From Desulfofundulus salinus (GTDB lineage: Bacteria; Bacillota; Desulfotomaculia; Desulfotomaculales; Desulfovirgulaceae): a stretch of 64,000 bases of DNA. The stretch is from contig NZ_RBWE01000001.1 of NCBI RefSeq assembly GCF_003627965.1, positions 1-64,000 of the forward strand. Direction: 5' to 3'. The translations under genes were made by a program, and so were the position numbers. Below are positions 38,215-46,646 of this stretch, in pieces. Within the stretch, counting starts at the first letter, position 1. The number at the start of each line of letters is the position of its first letter. The notes under the pieces are model-generated. The model ran no database searches. It was not told the DNA's origin and saw only the letters and a list, made by a program, of their open reading frames with translations.

Positions 38215-39780
38215 TCACTGCTCGTCTTTCCAGGCCACCAGGTTTGGTTTAGGGTCAAGGATAGACAGATATTGATCAATTAGTCCGTACTGCCCCAGTG
38301 GGTCCAGTTTTTTGTAGCGGTAGTACTTGGCCAGGCGGTCGGCCGGTTTCATCCAGCCCAGGTGTTTCACCCGTAAGGAGCTGGTGGCGCCTCTAAGCTC
38401 AGTGATGTTATGGGGAAATCGCCCGCAGTGCTGGGGGGTTTCCCGCCACTGGTAGGGGAAACCGGGAACATACCTGACCATGAAGGGTCTGTAGTAGTGG
38501 TGAGCCTTCCAGTATTCGTCCTCGCGGTAATGATCTTCATCCCACATGTCGTAGAGGCGGAAATAATAAACCTCAATTTCCGGGTTGACAGCCAGGGACC
38601 TTAGCTCCTTCACCGCGCGCTCTTCAAAAATTTCATCGGCGTCCAAAATTAAAATCCAGTCCGGCCTGGTTCCCACCGCCAGCTCCCAGAGCTGCTTGCG
38701 CAGGATGATTTCGTTATGAAAAGAGGGTTGCTTGTTGGAAACCAGGGTCAAGGGAATGTTTTGCAGGGTTTTTTTACACACTTCCACTGTATTATCCTCG
38801 CTGGCATCGTCTAAAATCACGGCACAATCGATGTACTGCGCCGCGTGCTTGAGAACTCTCTCAAGGTATCTCCCGGCTTCGTTTCTTACCAGCATGGCCA
38901 GGGTAATTTTACTTCCCCGTGTACCAGTCTCTTCATCAGCAGTTTGCAGCATGGCCGCACCGGTTGGAGTTTCCCTGCCGGACGGAAAATATTTCTCTTT
39001 ATAAGCCTTCAGGCCCGCAAGCTCGGACTCCCGGTAAATGTGGTAAGGCGGGTAGTAGGTGTCGGCATACAGTTCCAGCCCCAGGGCAGCCGCCCGGATA
39101 CAAAAGTGCCGGTCCTCCCCGATAAGGCCCAGGTTATATATTTCGCTGAAGGAGACCCCCAACAGGATTGCCCTGCGGCTGATCAGGGTACAGGCACCCA
39201 GGCCGCCTACTTTATAAACACCGGGCTTTTGCAACGTCTCCAGAAATTCTTTCACCCGCCGGGCGATCTCCTTTTCGTCGAGCATCTCGCCCCGCTGCAT
39301 GTGATACAGCCGGTAGTTGTCGGCTACCCAGACCTGAGGAAGGGGGATCATGTCCGGTTCCCACCTGGTCCAGTAGACCTCGGAAACGATATCCTTTCCC
39401 AACCCCACCAGGTGGACCAGCGTTTTCGGGTGCAGCACCAGGTCCGAATCAACCAGGAACAAGAAATCAAAGCCACTGTCCCGGGCCAGCTGGATAAAAC
39501 GGTTCTTATATCCGGCTACTTTCCAGATTAAATCTTCCCGCCAGTGGTGGGTGTGCTCGTCACAGTGGTAAGCGTGCCCTGCACCGTTGCCGGGGAAGAT
39601 ATGAACATTTTTTCTCCCGGCGGCAAACTCCCGCAGCAGGGTACTTTCCCTTTCGTTATCATCAATAAACGCGTATTCAACTTCTAGACCCGTGGTCTCC
39701 AGGTGCGAGAGGGACCACAGGAATTCTCTTAGTATGGACGGTTTCTGCCGGACCGGACTGGCGATGAGCACCCTTTGCAT
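38215..39780 (-). CDS. Two-domain glycosyltransferase
   Basis: A 521-residue protein with two glycosyltransferase-like domains. Residues 1-250 begin MQRVLIASPVRQKPSILREF and contain FLFLVDSDLVLHP (DxD) and GLIGEDRHFCIRAAALG, an Anp1/GT62-like arrangement. Residues 290-510 form a GT2 domain with TLAMLVRNEAGRYLERVLK and WILILDADEIFEE. It probably transfers two sugars or acts as a bifunctional enzyme; substrates are unknown. It is the last gene of a leftward four-gene operon. The ATG at 39780 overlaps the preceding gene by 104 bp. Confidence 0.82.
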   Translation of the reverse strand: MQRVLIASPVRQKPSILREFLWSLSHLETTGLEVEYAFIDDNERESTLLREFAAGRKNVHIFPGNGAGHAYHCDEHTHHWREDLIWKVAGYKNRFIQLARDSGFDFLFLVDSDLVLHPKTLVHLVGLGKDIVSEVYWTRWEPDMIPLPQVWVADNYRLYHMQRGEMLDEKEIARRVKEFLETLQKPGVYKVGGLGACTLISRRAILLGVSFSEIYNLGLIGEDRHFCIRAAALGLELYADTYYPPYHIYRESELAGLKAYKEKYFPSGRETPTGAAMLQTADEETGTRGSKITLAMLVRNEAGRYLERVLKHAAQYIDCAVILDDASEDNTVEVCKKTLQNIPLTLVSNKQPSFHNEIILRKQLWELAVGTRPDWILILDADEIFEERAVKELRSLAVNPEIEVYYFRLYDMWDEDHYREDEYWKAHHYYRPFMVRYVPGFPYQWRETPQHCGRFPHNITELRGATSSLRVKHLGWMKPADRLAKYYRYKKLDPLGQYGLIDQYLSILDPKPNLVAWKDEQ

Positions 39781-41296
39781 CCAGATCAATCCTTTCACCA
39801 AACGTCAGGCTATTCAGTAGAGCAGGTGACCAGGAAGGGCACAACCCCATGACCACCAGTTCCAGGGCGGATGAGGCCAGCCTGAGAAGTCCCTGGACGA
39901 AAGAAAACAACCCACACTCCAGATTCCGCTGCACCGCGCCGGCGTATAAAAGCATCCCGCTGGCGCAGGTAAGAAGGTAGTTGCCCAGCGGCTCTTGCCC
40001 GGGCCGGCTGGCCAGGTACTGTTCCATCATAAACTGGTATTCCCGGCAGGTCTCTATTAATTCCCTGCAGTTTCTGGAGTTAGACGGTTCGACCAGTATA
40101 AGCAGCGCCAGGACCATTGCCAGGGGTAACTCGCCGAGTTTGCACAGCTCTTTGTACAGGGCTTTTTTCCTGGATGGGGAAGCAAACCGGCTTAATGACT
40201 GCCATTGGAGCCTGCCCCGACCCCGCTGTTTTAAACCCAGTATTTGGGTCAGCGGGTACAACATGTGCGGTGCAAGGAGTAAGGCGTGAAAGTACTCATC
40301 TTCTGCTTCCCCATACTGGCCCAAAAGATTATAGCTGTCCCCAAGCAAGGCGTGGATGTGGTAAGGGGGGAGAATCTGGGCTCCCGCAATGAGGGCAAAA
40401 CGCAGTTCTTCGATGGCCGTGTCGCAGCGGCCGTCATACAGGGCCAAAAGTCCTTTGAGCAGGTGCAGGTCCGGGTCGGCGGGCAGCATGGATAGGGCCC
40501 CGTCTAGCAAAAATGTTAACCTGTCCCTTTGACCGGTTCTGAAAAGCCCCAGGCACAGCGTGAGCAACAAATCGCGGAAATAACCCTCGTTCCCGCGCAT
40601 GAAGACCAGGGCTTTCTCCAGCTGTTCAATGCCTTTTTTGATTTCCCCACACTGCAAGTGTTCGATGCCGAGGCTGTATAAAAGAAAAGGGTCATCAGGT
40701 TTATCATCCAGGGCCTTTTTAATTACGCAGATGTTACGCTGGTGCTTGTTTTTGAGCTGCAAGTGCCGGTCGAGATAGCCAAAGTGGTAGATTAACAGAT
40801 CCGAAAAGGCGAGGCCCCCTCCGGCGTTATGCTTTTTGATTGCCCCGGCTACCTGTTCATGGATGGCTCCGGCAAAACGATAGGCGGGTTTATTTCTAAA
40901 CAACCGCACCACCTGGTCCTCGGCCATCCCTTCACCGTACCCCAGGTAGCTGCGGATTTTCACGAAATACCCTTCTACATCCGGTGCGTCAAGGAGTCTG
41001 GCGAATTCTTCCAATTTAACTGGAGCCAGTATTTCATCAGCATCCAGGACCAGGATCCAGTCACCTGTGGCTTTACTAAGGGAGTAGTTTCTTGCCGCCG
41101 CAAAATCATCGCACCAGTGAAAGGTAAAAACCCTGGCTCCACTTTGGGCGGCCACTTCCTTCGTCCGGTCGGTAGAGCCCGTGTCGACCACGACGATTTC
41201 CCGCACCAGGTGCTGCACACTTTGGATGCAGGAGGCAATCCAGTGTTCTTCGTTTCTGGCAATCATGCACAGGCTCACCGGTAACCCGCTGCTCAT
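39677..41296 (-). CDS. GT2 glycosyltransferase with C-terminal TPR region
   Basis: A 539-residue protein. The N-terminal GT2 domain (about residues 1-220) has VSLCMIARNEEHWIASCI, VVVDTGSTDRTKEVA and WILVLDADEIL (DxD). A helical repeat region follows with TPR-like units such as PFLLYSLGIEHLQCGEIKKG. The ATG at 41296 has GGAGGT 7 nt upstream and overlaps the preceding stop by 4 bp. The last 34 codons overlap the next gene in another frame and have a low-complexity look, so the original stop may have been lost by a frameshift. Confidence 0.85.
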   Translation of the reverse strand: MSSGLPVSLCMIARNEEHWIASCIQSVQHLVREIVVVDTGSTDRTKEVAAQSGARVFTFHWCDDFAAARNYSLSKATGDWILVLDADEILAPVKLEEFARLLDAPDVEGYFVKIRSYLGYGEGMAEDQVVRLFRNKPAYRFAGAIHEQVAGAIKKHNAGGGLAFSDLLIYHFGYLDRHLQLKNKHQRNICVIKKALDDKPDDPFLLYSLGIEHLQCGEIKKGIEQLEKALVFMRGNEGYFRDLLLTLCLGLFRTGQRDRLTFLLDGALSMLPADPDLHLLKGLLALYDGRCDTAIEELRFALIAGAQILPPYHIHALLGDSYNLLGQYGEAEDEYFHALLLAPHMLYPLTQILGLKQRGRGRLQWQSLSRFASPSRKKALYKELCKLGELPLAMVLALLILVEPSNSRNCRELIETCREYQFMMEQYLASRPGQEPLGNYLLTCASGMLLYAGAVQRNLECGLFSFVQGLLRLASSALELVVMGLCPSWSPALLNSLTFGERIDLDAKGAHRQSGPAETVHTKRIPVVPLAPGDHGSRS

Positions 41297-43071
41297 GAAA
41301 ATAACCTCCTGGCCGGGCCGCATTTGTAGTCCAGCATGTGACGGGCGGCGCTGGCTTTTTCTTTAAGGTAGGCACACAGGGCCATGCATCCCCTGGGAGA
41401 CAGGCTGGTTAAAAGCTTTATTGTCTCTTGCGCCAGCCGGTGGTACCCCGATGAAACGCGAGCATTACCTGGTTCCAAAGGCCCGGGCCGGTAGCGCAAG
41501 CAGTTCTCCAGGATGGTCAGGGCCGTTTCAATGACTGCCGGCTCACGGTTTTTTTCCGGCCGGCCGCACCTGGAACTGTTGCCGAGCAGCGAAATCAGGT
41601 TCAATAACGTCCAGGCCGGGCTGCGCCCTTGTGGCCGCCGCCACATGGAAATGGTCCTTATTTTCGCCAGGCGGTAATCTTCTTTGAGCATCAGGGCAAC
41701 GATCTCGTCAACTGCCAGGGAGGGATCTATCTCACCACCGGCGTGCCGGATACGCTCCATAAGGGAAAGGGCATGCTCAAACCGGCCTGCATACACGCAA
41801 AACCGTGCCAGGTGCCGGGCATGGTCCTCAGCTGGACTGCCGGCACCTGGACAGGTTTCTTCAAAACACGCACAGGCCAGGTCCGGAAAACCGGCCTCGA
41901 AGAACAGGTCGGCCAGCACTACTACCTGTTGGGGGTGGTTGAGGTGCCCGGCGGCTTTGAGATGGTCGAAGGTACCCTGTGGTCCCTTTTCAGCCAGGTG
42001 GAGCAGGAACAGGTTGTAGAGCGGATAAAGATAGGCAGGGTTTAATGCCAGGGCCTTCTCGTAACAGTTTTTAGCTTCGTTGAACCTGGCCAGTTTTTCG
42101 TGGCAGTAGCCCAGATGATATAACGACAGGAAGCTCTCCGTGCCGTTGGTATGGCTAAACAGGGGGGGCGGTTGGCCGAGACGCAGGGCCTCCTTAAACC
42201 ATTTCAGGGCTATTTCATACTCCCCTTTTTCCTCGAACAGGATTCCTCCGTCGAAAAATAGATCGGTGTAAAAGGGATAGCGCTGGCTTTCTTCCATACA
42301 TATACAGATGGCCTCATCCAGGTTCCCCAGCGCCCTCAAGCAGGCAATCACTAAACGGATGGCCGGTACCCGGAACAGGATGTGCCCGTCCGTCAGCTGT
42401 TTTAAGGCTTCTTGAAGGTACGGGAGCGCCCGTTCAGCCTTGCCCAGGCCCAGCCATTCCACCCCCAGGTAATACTGTAAGAAGGGATTGGCGGGATCCG
42501 CAGCTAATGCCTGCCGCAGCAGGGCCAGATTGCGCCCCCGCTTGCGGTTGCGTTCTCTTTTGGATAAAGGCCTGTGCCAGATAACCGGGCCCTGTGCTGT
42601 ACCTACCGCTTCCGGGCGGCTAATCACCACCTGCTCATGGATGACCCCCTGGAAGCGGTAGCCGGCCTTGTTTCGAAACAGCCTGAGGACGAAAAACCGG
42701 TTGTAGTCACCGGGATTTTCAGTGGCCCGGTTATGGAGGGGCAGGAAAAAGGCCTCGTAACCGCTGTTATTGTTTATAAGCGAGTACAGGTCGCCCGGAC
42801 TGGTATCCAGTTCTTCATCGGCATCAAGGAACAGGATCCAATCGCTTTTAGCCCGGGCAAGGGCATAGTTGCGGGCGGCGCTGAAATCACCGTGCCACGG
42901 GTAACGGTAGACCTTGCCGGTGTAACGGCGGGCGATCTCTACGGTACGGTCCGTCGAACCGGTATCTACAATAACTATTTCATCGACCGCCCCCTTAACG
43001 CTATCCAGGCAGGCGGCCAGGTTTGCCTCCTCGTTGCGCACGATCATCGCTAAAGCTACAGTTGGTATCAT
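41293..43071 (-). CDS. GT2 glycosyltransferase with C-terminal TPR region
   Basis: A 592-residue protein with the same plan as its neighbours. The GT2 domain has ALAMIVRNEEANLAACLDSV, IVDTGSTDRTVEIA, WILFLDADEELD and a YRFQGVIHEQV acceptor-side motif. TPR-like repeats follow (NPFLQYYLGVEWLGLGKAER, FNEAKNCYEKALALNPAYLY). It resembles SunS-like and spore-surface glycosyltransferases that use TPRs to bind protein acceptors. The ATGA overlaps on both sides show tight translational coupling in the operon. Confidence 0.87.
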   Translation of the reverse strand: MIPTVALAMIVRNEEANLAACLDSVKGAVDEIVIVDTGSTDRTVEIARRYTGKVYRYPWHGDFSAARNYALARAKSDWILFLDADEELDTSPGDLYSLINNNSGYEAFFLPLHNRATENPGDYNRFFVLRLFRNKAGYRFQGVIHEQVVISRPEAVGTAQGPVIWHRPLSKRERNRKRGRNLALLRQALAADPANPFLQYYLGVEWLGLGKAERALPYLQEALKQLTDGHILFRVPAIRLVIACLRALGNLDEAICICMEESQRYPFYTDLFFDGGILFEEKGEYEIALKWFKEALRLGQPPPLFSHTNGTESFLSLYHLGYCHEKLARFNEAKNCYEKALALNPAYLYPLYNLFLLHLAEKGPQGTFDHLKAAGHLNHPQQVVVLADLFFEAGFPDLACACFEETCPGAGSPAEDHARHLARFCVYAGRFEHALSLMERIRHAGGEIDPSLAVDEIVALMLKEDYRLAKIRTISMWRRPQGRSPAWTLLNLISLLGNSSRCGRPEKNREPAVIETALTILENCLRYRPGPLEPGNARVSSGYHRLAQETIKLLTSLSPRGCMALCAYLKEKASAARHMLDYKCGPARRLFS

Positions 43072-45044
43072 ATTTCCTGGTTTGCCTCCTCAAAGAGCCT
43101 GCGCAGAACCGGTAGTTCGGGGTATTTATCAATGGCTTCCCGCAGGATTTCCCGGCGCATCTTTTCATAAAGCCTGATCAGGCTGACATAATACCGCGGT
43201 TCTGCTGGATCCAGCGCCAGGGCCCGTCTATAAAGTTCCCCGGCCTCGATGCAGGCGTTTTGACGCTCTTTAATTTCTGCAAGGGTAAAGAGTGTTTCGG
43301 GGCATTCCGGATTGGCCTCCAGGTAAAGACCCAGGTAATATTCTGCGGTCTTGAGGTGGCCGTACCGGTAGAACAGCTGGCCTACGGCCCGGGCGTTCTT
43401 GCTCAGGCACTCCCGGGATAAACCGTCTAACAGCGACTCGGCCCGTTCTTTCTCCCCCAGGTCAAGGGCACGCATTAGAATATCCAGGAGAAGGGACATT
43501 CCCTCATCGCCCAGGGTGACCCCGGGACCTCTGCGCCTGCCCGGGTAGTTTCGCAGCAGGCTTACCACCGCCCCCGTGTCCTGGGAAAGTCCGAGGGCAA
43601 ACAGTTCTTCCACCAGGGGCAGCACTTTACGGCGTTTTCCCTGGAACCAGAAGCACAAGATTTTATTTAATTTGGCCAGCGGGTAAAGCCGGTGGCCGGG
43701 GTCGAACCCCTCAAGGATGCGCAGGGCTTCCAGGTAACGCCTCAGCTGGATCAGGCAGATTGCTTTCCATAATAGAATTTCCGGTGCGGCTTCCTGCTGG
43801 TCCATGCCCCGCTCCAGGTACTCCAGGGCAAGCTTGTAGGCGGACTGGCGGAAAAGGATTTGCCCCATCAGGAGGTTGGCCTGGGGAGTACAGAATTCAC
43901 AAAGCTGTTCCAGGCATTTTTTTGCATAAACCGGATCTTCTTGTGGTTTTAAGAGGCGCGTGATGCTTTCCAGGGCGGGGGTGAAGTGGGGGTTATCCCG
44001 CAGGCTCAAGATGTAATAACGCATGGCTTCTTCGTGGTTCAAAAAAACTTCCGCCAGCTGTCCCATTTGGTAAAGGGAACGGAAACCCCGCGTCCCGCCG
44101 AAAGGTGCGTAGTGGGCCGGCTGTTCGGGCATGGACAGCGCCCTTTGGAAGAACTCGTACGCCCGCCCGTAATCTTTTTGTTCGTAGCTGATCAACCCGC
44201 CGTAGTAATAGAGGTCTGCGTAGTCAGGAAAAAGATCCAGGCCGAGCTGGACAATTTCTAAAGCCTGTTCGGGCTTGCGGGCGGCATGGTAGGCCAGGAC
44301 GATGTAACGCAGGAGTTTGGGCAGGTAGATGGTGTTCGGATCGATACCATTGGCCGCCCTGACCAGTTCTGCTGCTGCTTCATCAAACCTTTCCGCCCGG
44401 TACAGCTCCACACCGTAGTGATAGCGAAGGTGGCGGTTGTCCGGATTCCGGTTTAGCTCCTGGCTGAGCAGGGCCAGGTTCCGGTTCTTTTTATCCTTTG
44501 CCTTTATTTGCCGGTCCAGGTAGCCGTAATGCAGGATCACCAGGTCTTCGGCAATCTGGTACCTGGCCTGGCTGTTTCGTTCTAATATCACGTCTGCGAT
44601 CTGTTCGTGGATAGCCCCGCGAAACCGGTAGTCCTTTCGGTTTTTGAAAAGGCGGAAGACCAGGTCCGGGCAGGTTTCGCCCCATCCCTCGTTGCCTACA
44701 TAGTTAATTATCTTGATAAAATAACCTTCTACATTCTTTTCGTTGGCCAGCCTGCGCAGCACTTCCCTGCTTTCACCAGCCAGTTCTTCATCAGCATCTA
44801 AAAACAAAATCCAGTCTCCCGTGGCCAGTTCAAGTGAGGCATTGCGGGCGTCACTGAAATTGTCATTCCAGGGGAAAGAGTGGACCAGGGCACCAAATTC
44901 CCTGGCTATTTGACAAGTACCGTCGGTAGAGCCCGTATCTACAACAATTATTTCGTCCACGGTCCCGGCCACGCTTTGAAGGCAGCGGCGGATGTTTTGT
45001 TCTTCGTCCTTCACAATCATGCACAAGCTGATTCTGGACTCCAT
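43068..45044 (-). CDS. GT2 glycosyltransferase with C-terminal TPR region
   Basis: A 658-residue protein, first gene of the leftward operon. The N-terminal GT2 domain has ISLCMIVKDEEQNIRRCLQS, VVDTGSTDGTCQIA, WILFLDADEELAG and YRFRGAIHEQIAD. About 400 residues of TPR-like helices follow (HYGVELYRAERFDEAAAELV, YRRALALDPAEPRYYVSLI). The GT2+TPR architecture is typical of protein O-glycosyltransferases in Firmicutes. It diverges from the repeat-protein gene across a 131-bp gap. It is the longest of three related paralogues. Confidence 0.88.
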   Translation of the reverse strand: MESRISLCMIVKDEEQNIRRCLQSVAGTVDEIIVVDTGSTDGTCQIAREFGALVHSFPWNDNFSDARNASLELATGDWILFLDADEELAGESREVLRRLANEKNVEGYFIKIINYVGNEGWGETCPDLVFRLFKNRKDYRFRGAIHEQIADVILERNSQARYQIAEDLVILHYGYLDRQIKAKDKKNRNLALLSQELNRNPDNRHLRYHYGVELYRAERFDEAAAELVRAANGIDPNTIYLPKLLRYIVLAYHAARKPEQALEIVQLGLDLFPDYADLYYYGGLISYEQKDYGRAYEFFQRALSMPEQPAHYAPFGGTRGFRSLYQMGQLAEVFLNHEEAMRYYILSLRDNPHFTPALESITRLLKPQEDPVYAKKCLEQLCEFCTPQANLLMGQILFRQSAYKLALEYLERGMDQQEAAPEILLWKAICLIQLRRYLEALRILEGFDPGHRLYPLAKLNKILCFWFQGKRRKVLPLVEELFALGLSQDTGAVVSLLRNYPGRRRGPGVTLGDEGMSLLLDILMRALDLGEKERAESLLDGLSRECLSKNARAVGQLFYRYGHLKTAEYYLGLYLEANPECPETLFTLAEIKERQNACIEAGELYRRALALDPAEPRYYVSLIRLYEKMRREILREAIDKYPELPVLRRLFEEANQEI

Positions 45045-45175
45045 GATCTCTCATACCTCATTCAGTAAAATAGTTTTTTTGTTAATTTATGCACAGGGCC
45101 TGTAACCTTCCACAATAATGCAGAATATCCTAATAGCGGTAACGTCAAAATTTACCATACGAAGGAGGACAGCTA

Positions 45176-46048
45176 ATGCCAAACTATAAAATTTTTCAAG
45201 ATAATCCAGATCAAGCGCGTATAAAAATCTTTGGCAGCCAGAATGTAGCCTTGAATACCGACTCAACAGGTAACCTGAGCATCACCAGCACCGGTCTGGC
45301 CGTCACCGCACCGGCGAACGGGTTGCTGGTGACGGCACCGGCCACCGGTTTATCGATCACGCCGCCGGCCGGGGGTTTAACCATCACCAGCACCGGTCTG
45401 GCCGTCACCGCACCGGCGAACGGGTTGCTGGTAACGGCACCGGCCACCGGTTTATCGATCACGCCGCCGGCCGGGGGTTTGACCATCACCAGCACCGGTC
45501 TGGCCGTCACCGCACCGGCGAACGGGTTGCTGGTGACGGCACCGGCCACCGGTTTATCGATCACGCCGCCGGCCGGGGGTTTAACCATCACCAGCACCGG
45601 TCTGGCCGTCACCGCACCGGCGAACGGGTTGCTGGTAACGGCACCGGATACTGGTTTGTCGATCACGCCGCCGGCCGGGGGCCTGACTATCACCAGCACC
45701 GGCCTGGCCGTATTGTCAAATCTGGTCACCACTGACGTATCGGCCACGAGGGCAAACGTTACAGACACTGCAGGAAGCCCCGATACCAGTTACACCGTTT
45801 TGAATCTCAGGACCTGGACGTTTGGCGTTGTTAACGCCTCCACAACGATTGCTCCCGCCACTGTCAAGCTGCAGATCAGCCCGGACGGTAGCAGCTGGAT
45901 CGACGAGGCCGGCCCGGTTACCCTGAACACCGGCGATGTAACTACCCTTGTGTCTGCTATTTTCTTGAAATACGCACGTATATACTATGCTGCCGTCGAC
46001 TCGAATAGCGCCGTGACCCTGAATATCTTTTTCCAGGGCCAGAGCTAA
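45176..46048 (+). CDS. Tandem-repeat surface-type protein with DUF6385-like C terminus
   Basis: A 290-residue protein with no Cys or transmembrane segment. After a 34-residue N terminus (MPNYKIFQDNPDQARIKIFG and onward), residues 36-171 are four copies of a 34-residue repeat built of GLAVTAPAN, GLLVTAPAT, GLSITPPAG and GLTITST units; a partial fifth follows. The C-terminal 100 residues (TWTFGVVNAS, VKLQISPDGSSWIDE, FLKYARIYY, FFQGQS) match the module in the next gene, apparently DUF6385. The regular G-L-x-V/I-T spacing suggests a beta-solenoid. Thr and Ser are possible O-glycosylation sites. GGAGG precedes the ATG. I see no secretion signal. Confidence 0.85.
   Translation: MPNYKIFQDNPDQARIKIFGSQNVALNTDSTGNLSITSTGLAVTAPANGLLVTAPATGLSITPPAGGLTITSTGLAVTAPANGLLVTAPATGLSITPPAGGLTITSTGLAVTAPANGLLVTAPATGLSITPPAGGLTITSTGLAVTAPANGLLVTAPDTGLSITPPAGGLTITSTGLAVLSNLVTTDVSATRANVTDTAGSPDTSYTVLNLRTWTFGVVNASTTIAPATVKLQISPDGSSWIDEAGPVTLNTGDVTTLVSAIFLKYARIYYAAVDSNSAVTLNIFFQGQS
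45281..45715 (+). repeat. Tandem 102-bp repeats (4 full copies plus partial)
   Basis: Units begin ATCACCAGCACCGG at 45281, 45383, 45485, 45587 and 45689 (partial), spaced exactly 102 bp apart. Copies 1 and 3 share GTGACG and GTTTAACC, while copies 2 and 4 share GTAACG. This ABAB pattern suggests a 204-bp duplication. Copy 4 has begun to diverge at its end (GATACT, GCCTGACT). The repeats are inside the coding frame of the repeat-protein gene. Confidence 0.95.
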
Positions 46049-46139
46049 CAACAAGGAGAAGGCCGCGGTTTTTCCCGCGGTCTTTCCCCTCCAATTCTGC
46101 CAATGTTGACCGGGTATCTGATTATGGAGGTTTAAGTCT

Positions 46140-46625
46140 ATGGCAAAAATTGGTGCCATGCCGGAAGATTCCAGATTCGCACGGCAAAAAGATAACCTTG
46201 AGCACCTGGGCGTGCTGGGCATTTTTGCCGGGATTGTGCTGGGGGCTGTCGCCATTGTCCTATGCCTTATCTTATACCGCAAGCCCGTTCCCGAATGTCC
46301 TGAACCCGAGTTCACCAGTATTGTCCAGCGTAATCTGGTTAGCCGGGATGTAGAAGGTTTTAGCAAAAGCATTGATCTTTCCCGGATCCGGACCTTTTCT
46401 TTTCTGGTCCGCAATGACGGTCCCAATCCTGTGGTGGCCCAGACCGAGCTGAGTCCGGACGGAGTGACCTGGAGTTCCTTCGGGGAATCGTCGTACGTAA
46501 TCGAGCCCGGGGATAAGCACCTTTTTGTCCCCCAGTTTTTCCTGCGATATGCCCGCATTAAATTCCGGAACAAGAAGCCGGGCATGGATACGGTGATTAC
46601 CGTGTGGTTTCAGGGGCAGGGTTAA
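46140..46625 (+). CDS. Membrane-anchored protein with DUF6385-like domain
   Basis: A 161-residue protein. A short N terminus is followed by one hydrophobic segment (about residues 23-46, LGVLGIFAGIVLGAVAIVLC) and then the same C-terminal module as the repeat protein. That module has FSFLVRNDGPNPVVAQTELS, PDGVTW, FFLRYARIKF and VWFQGQG. GGAGG lies 7-12 nt before the ATG at 46140. It may anchor or cap the repeat protein at the membrane. Function unknown. Confidence 0.8.
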   Translation: MAKIGAMPEDSRFARQKDNLEHLGVLGIFAGIVLGAVAIVLCLILYRKPVPECPEPEFTSIVQRNLVSRDVEGFSKSIDLSRIRTFSFLVRNDGPNPVVAQTELSPDGVTWSSFGESSYVIEPGDKHLFVPQFFLRYARIKFRNKKPGMDTVITVWFQGQG

Positions 46626-46646
46626 GGACAACCATTTCCAGGGCAG

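Noticed and set aside
45160-45172. Sporulation sigma-factor -10 box (CATACGA) before the repeat-protein gene
   Set aside because: It overlaps the ribosome-binding site, so a transcript starting there would be nearly leaderless. No -35 element lies at the right distance.
45281-45715. CRISPR array
   Set aside because: The repeats are contiguous 102-bp coding units with no unique spacers, and they stay in frame.
45211-45768. 185-residue open frame on the minus strand across the 102-bp repeats
   Set aside because: It is the antisense of the repeat protein and repeats only because the DNA repeats. It has no start signal, and the plus-strand frame has a ribosome-binding site and a conserved C-terminal module.
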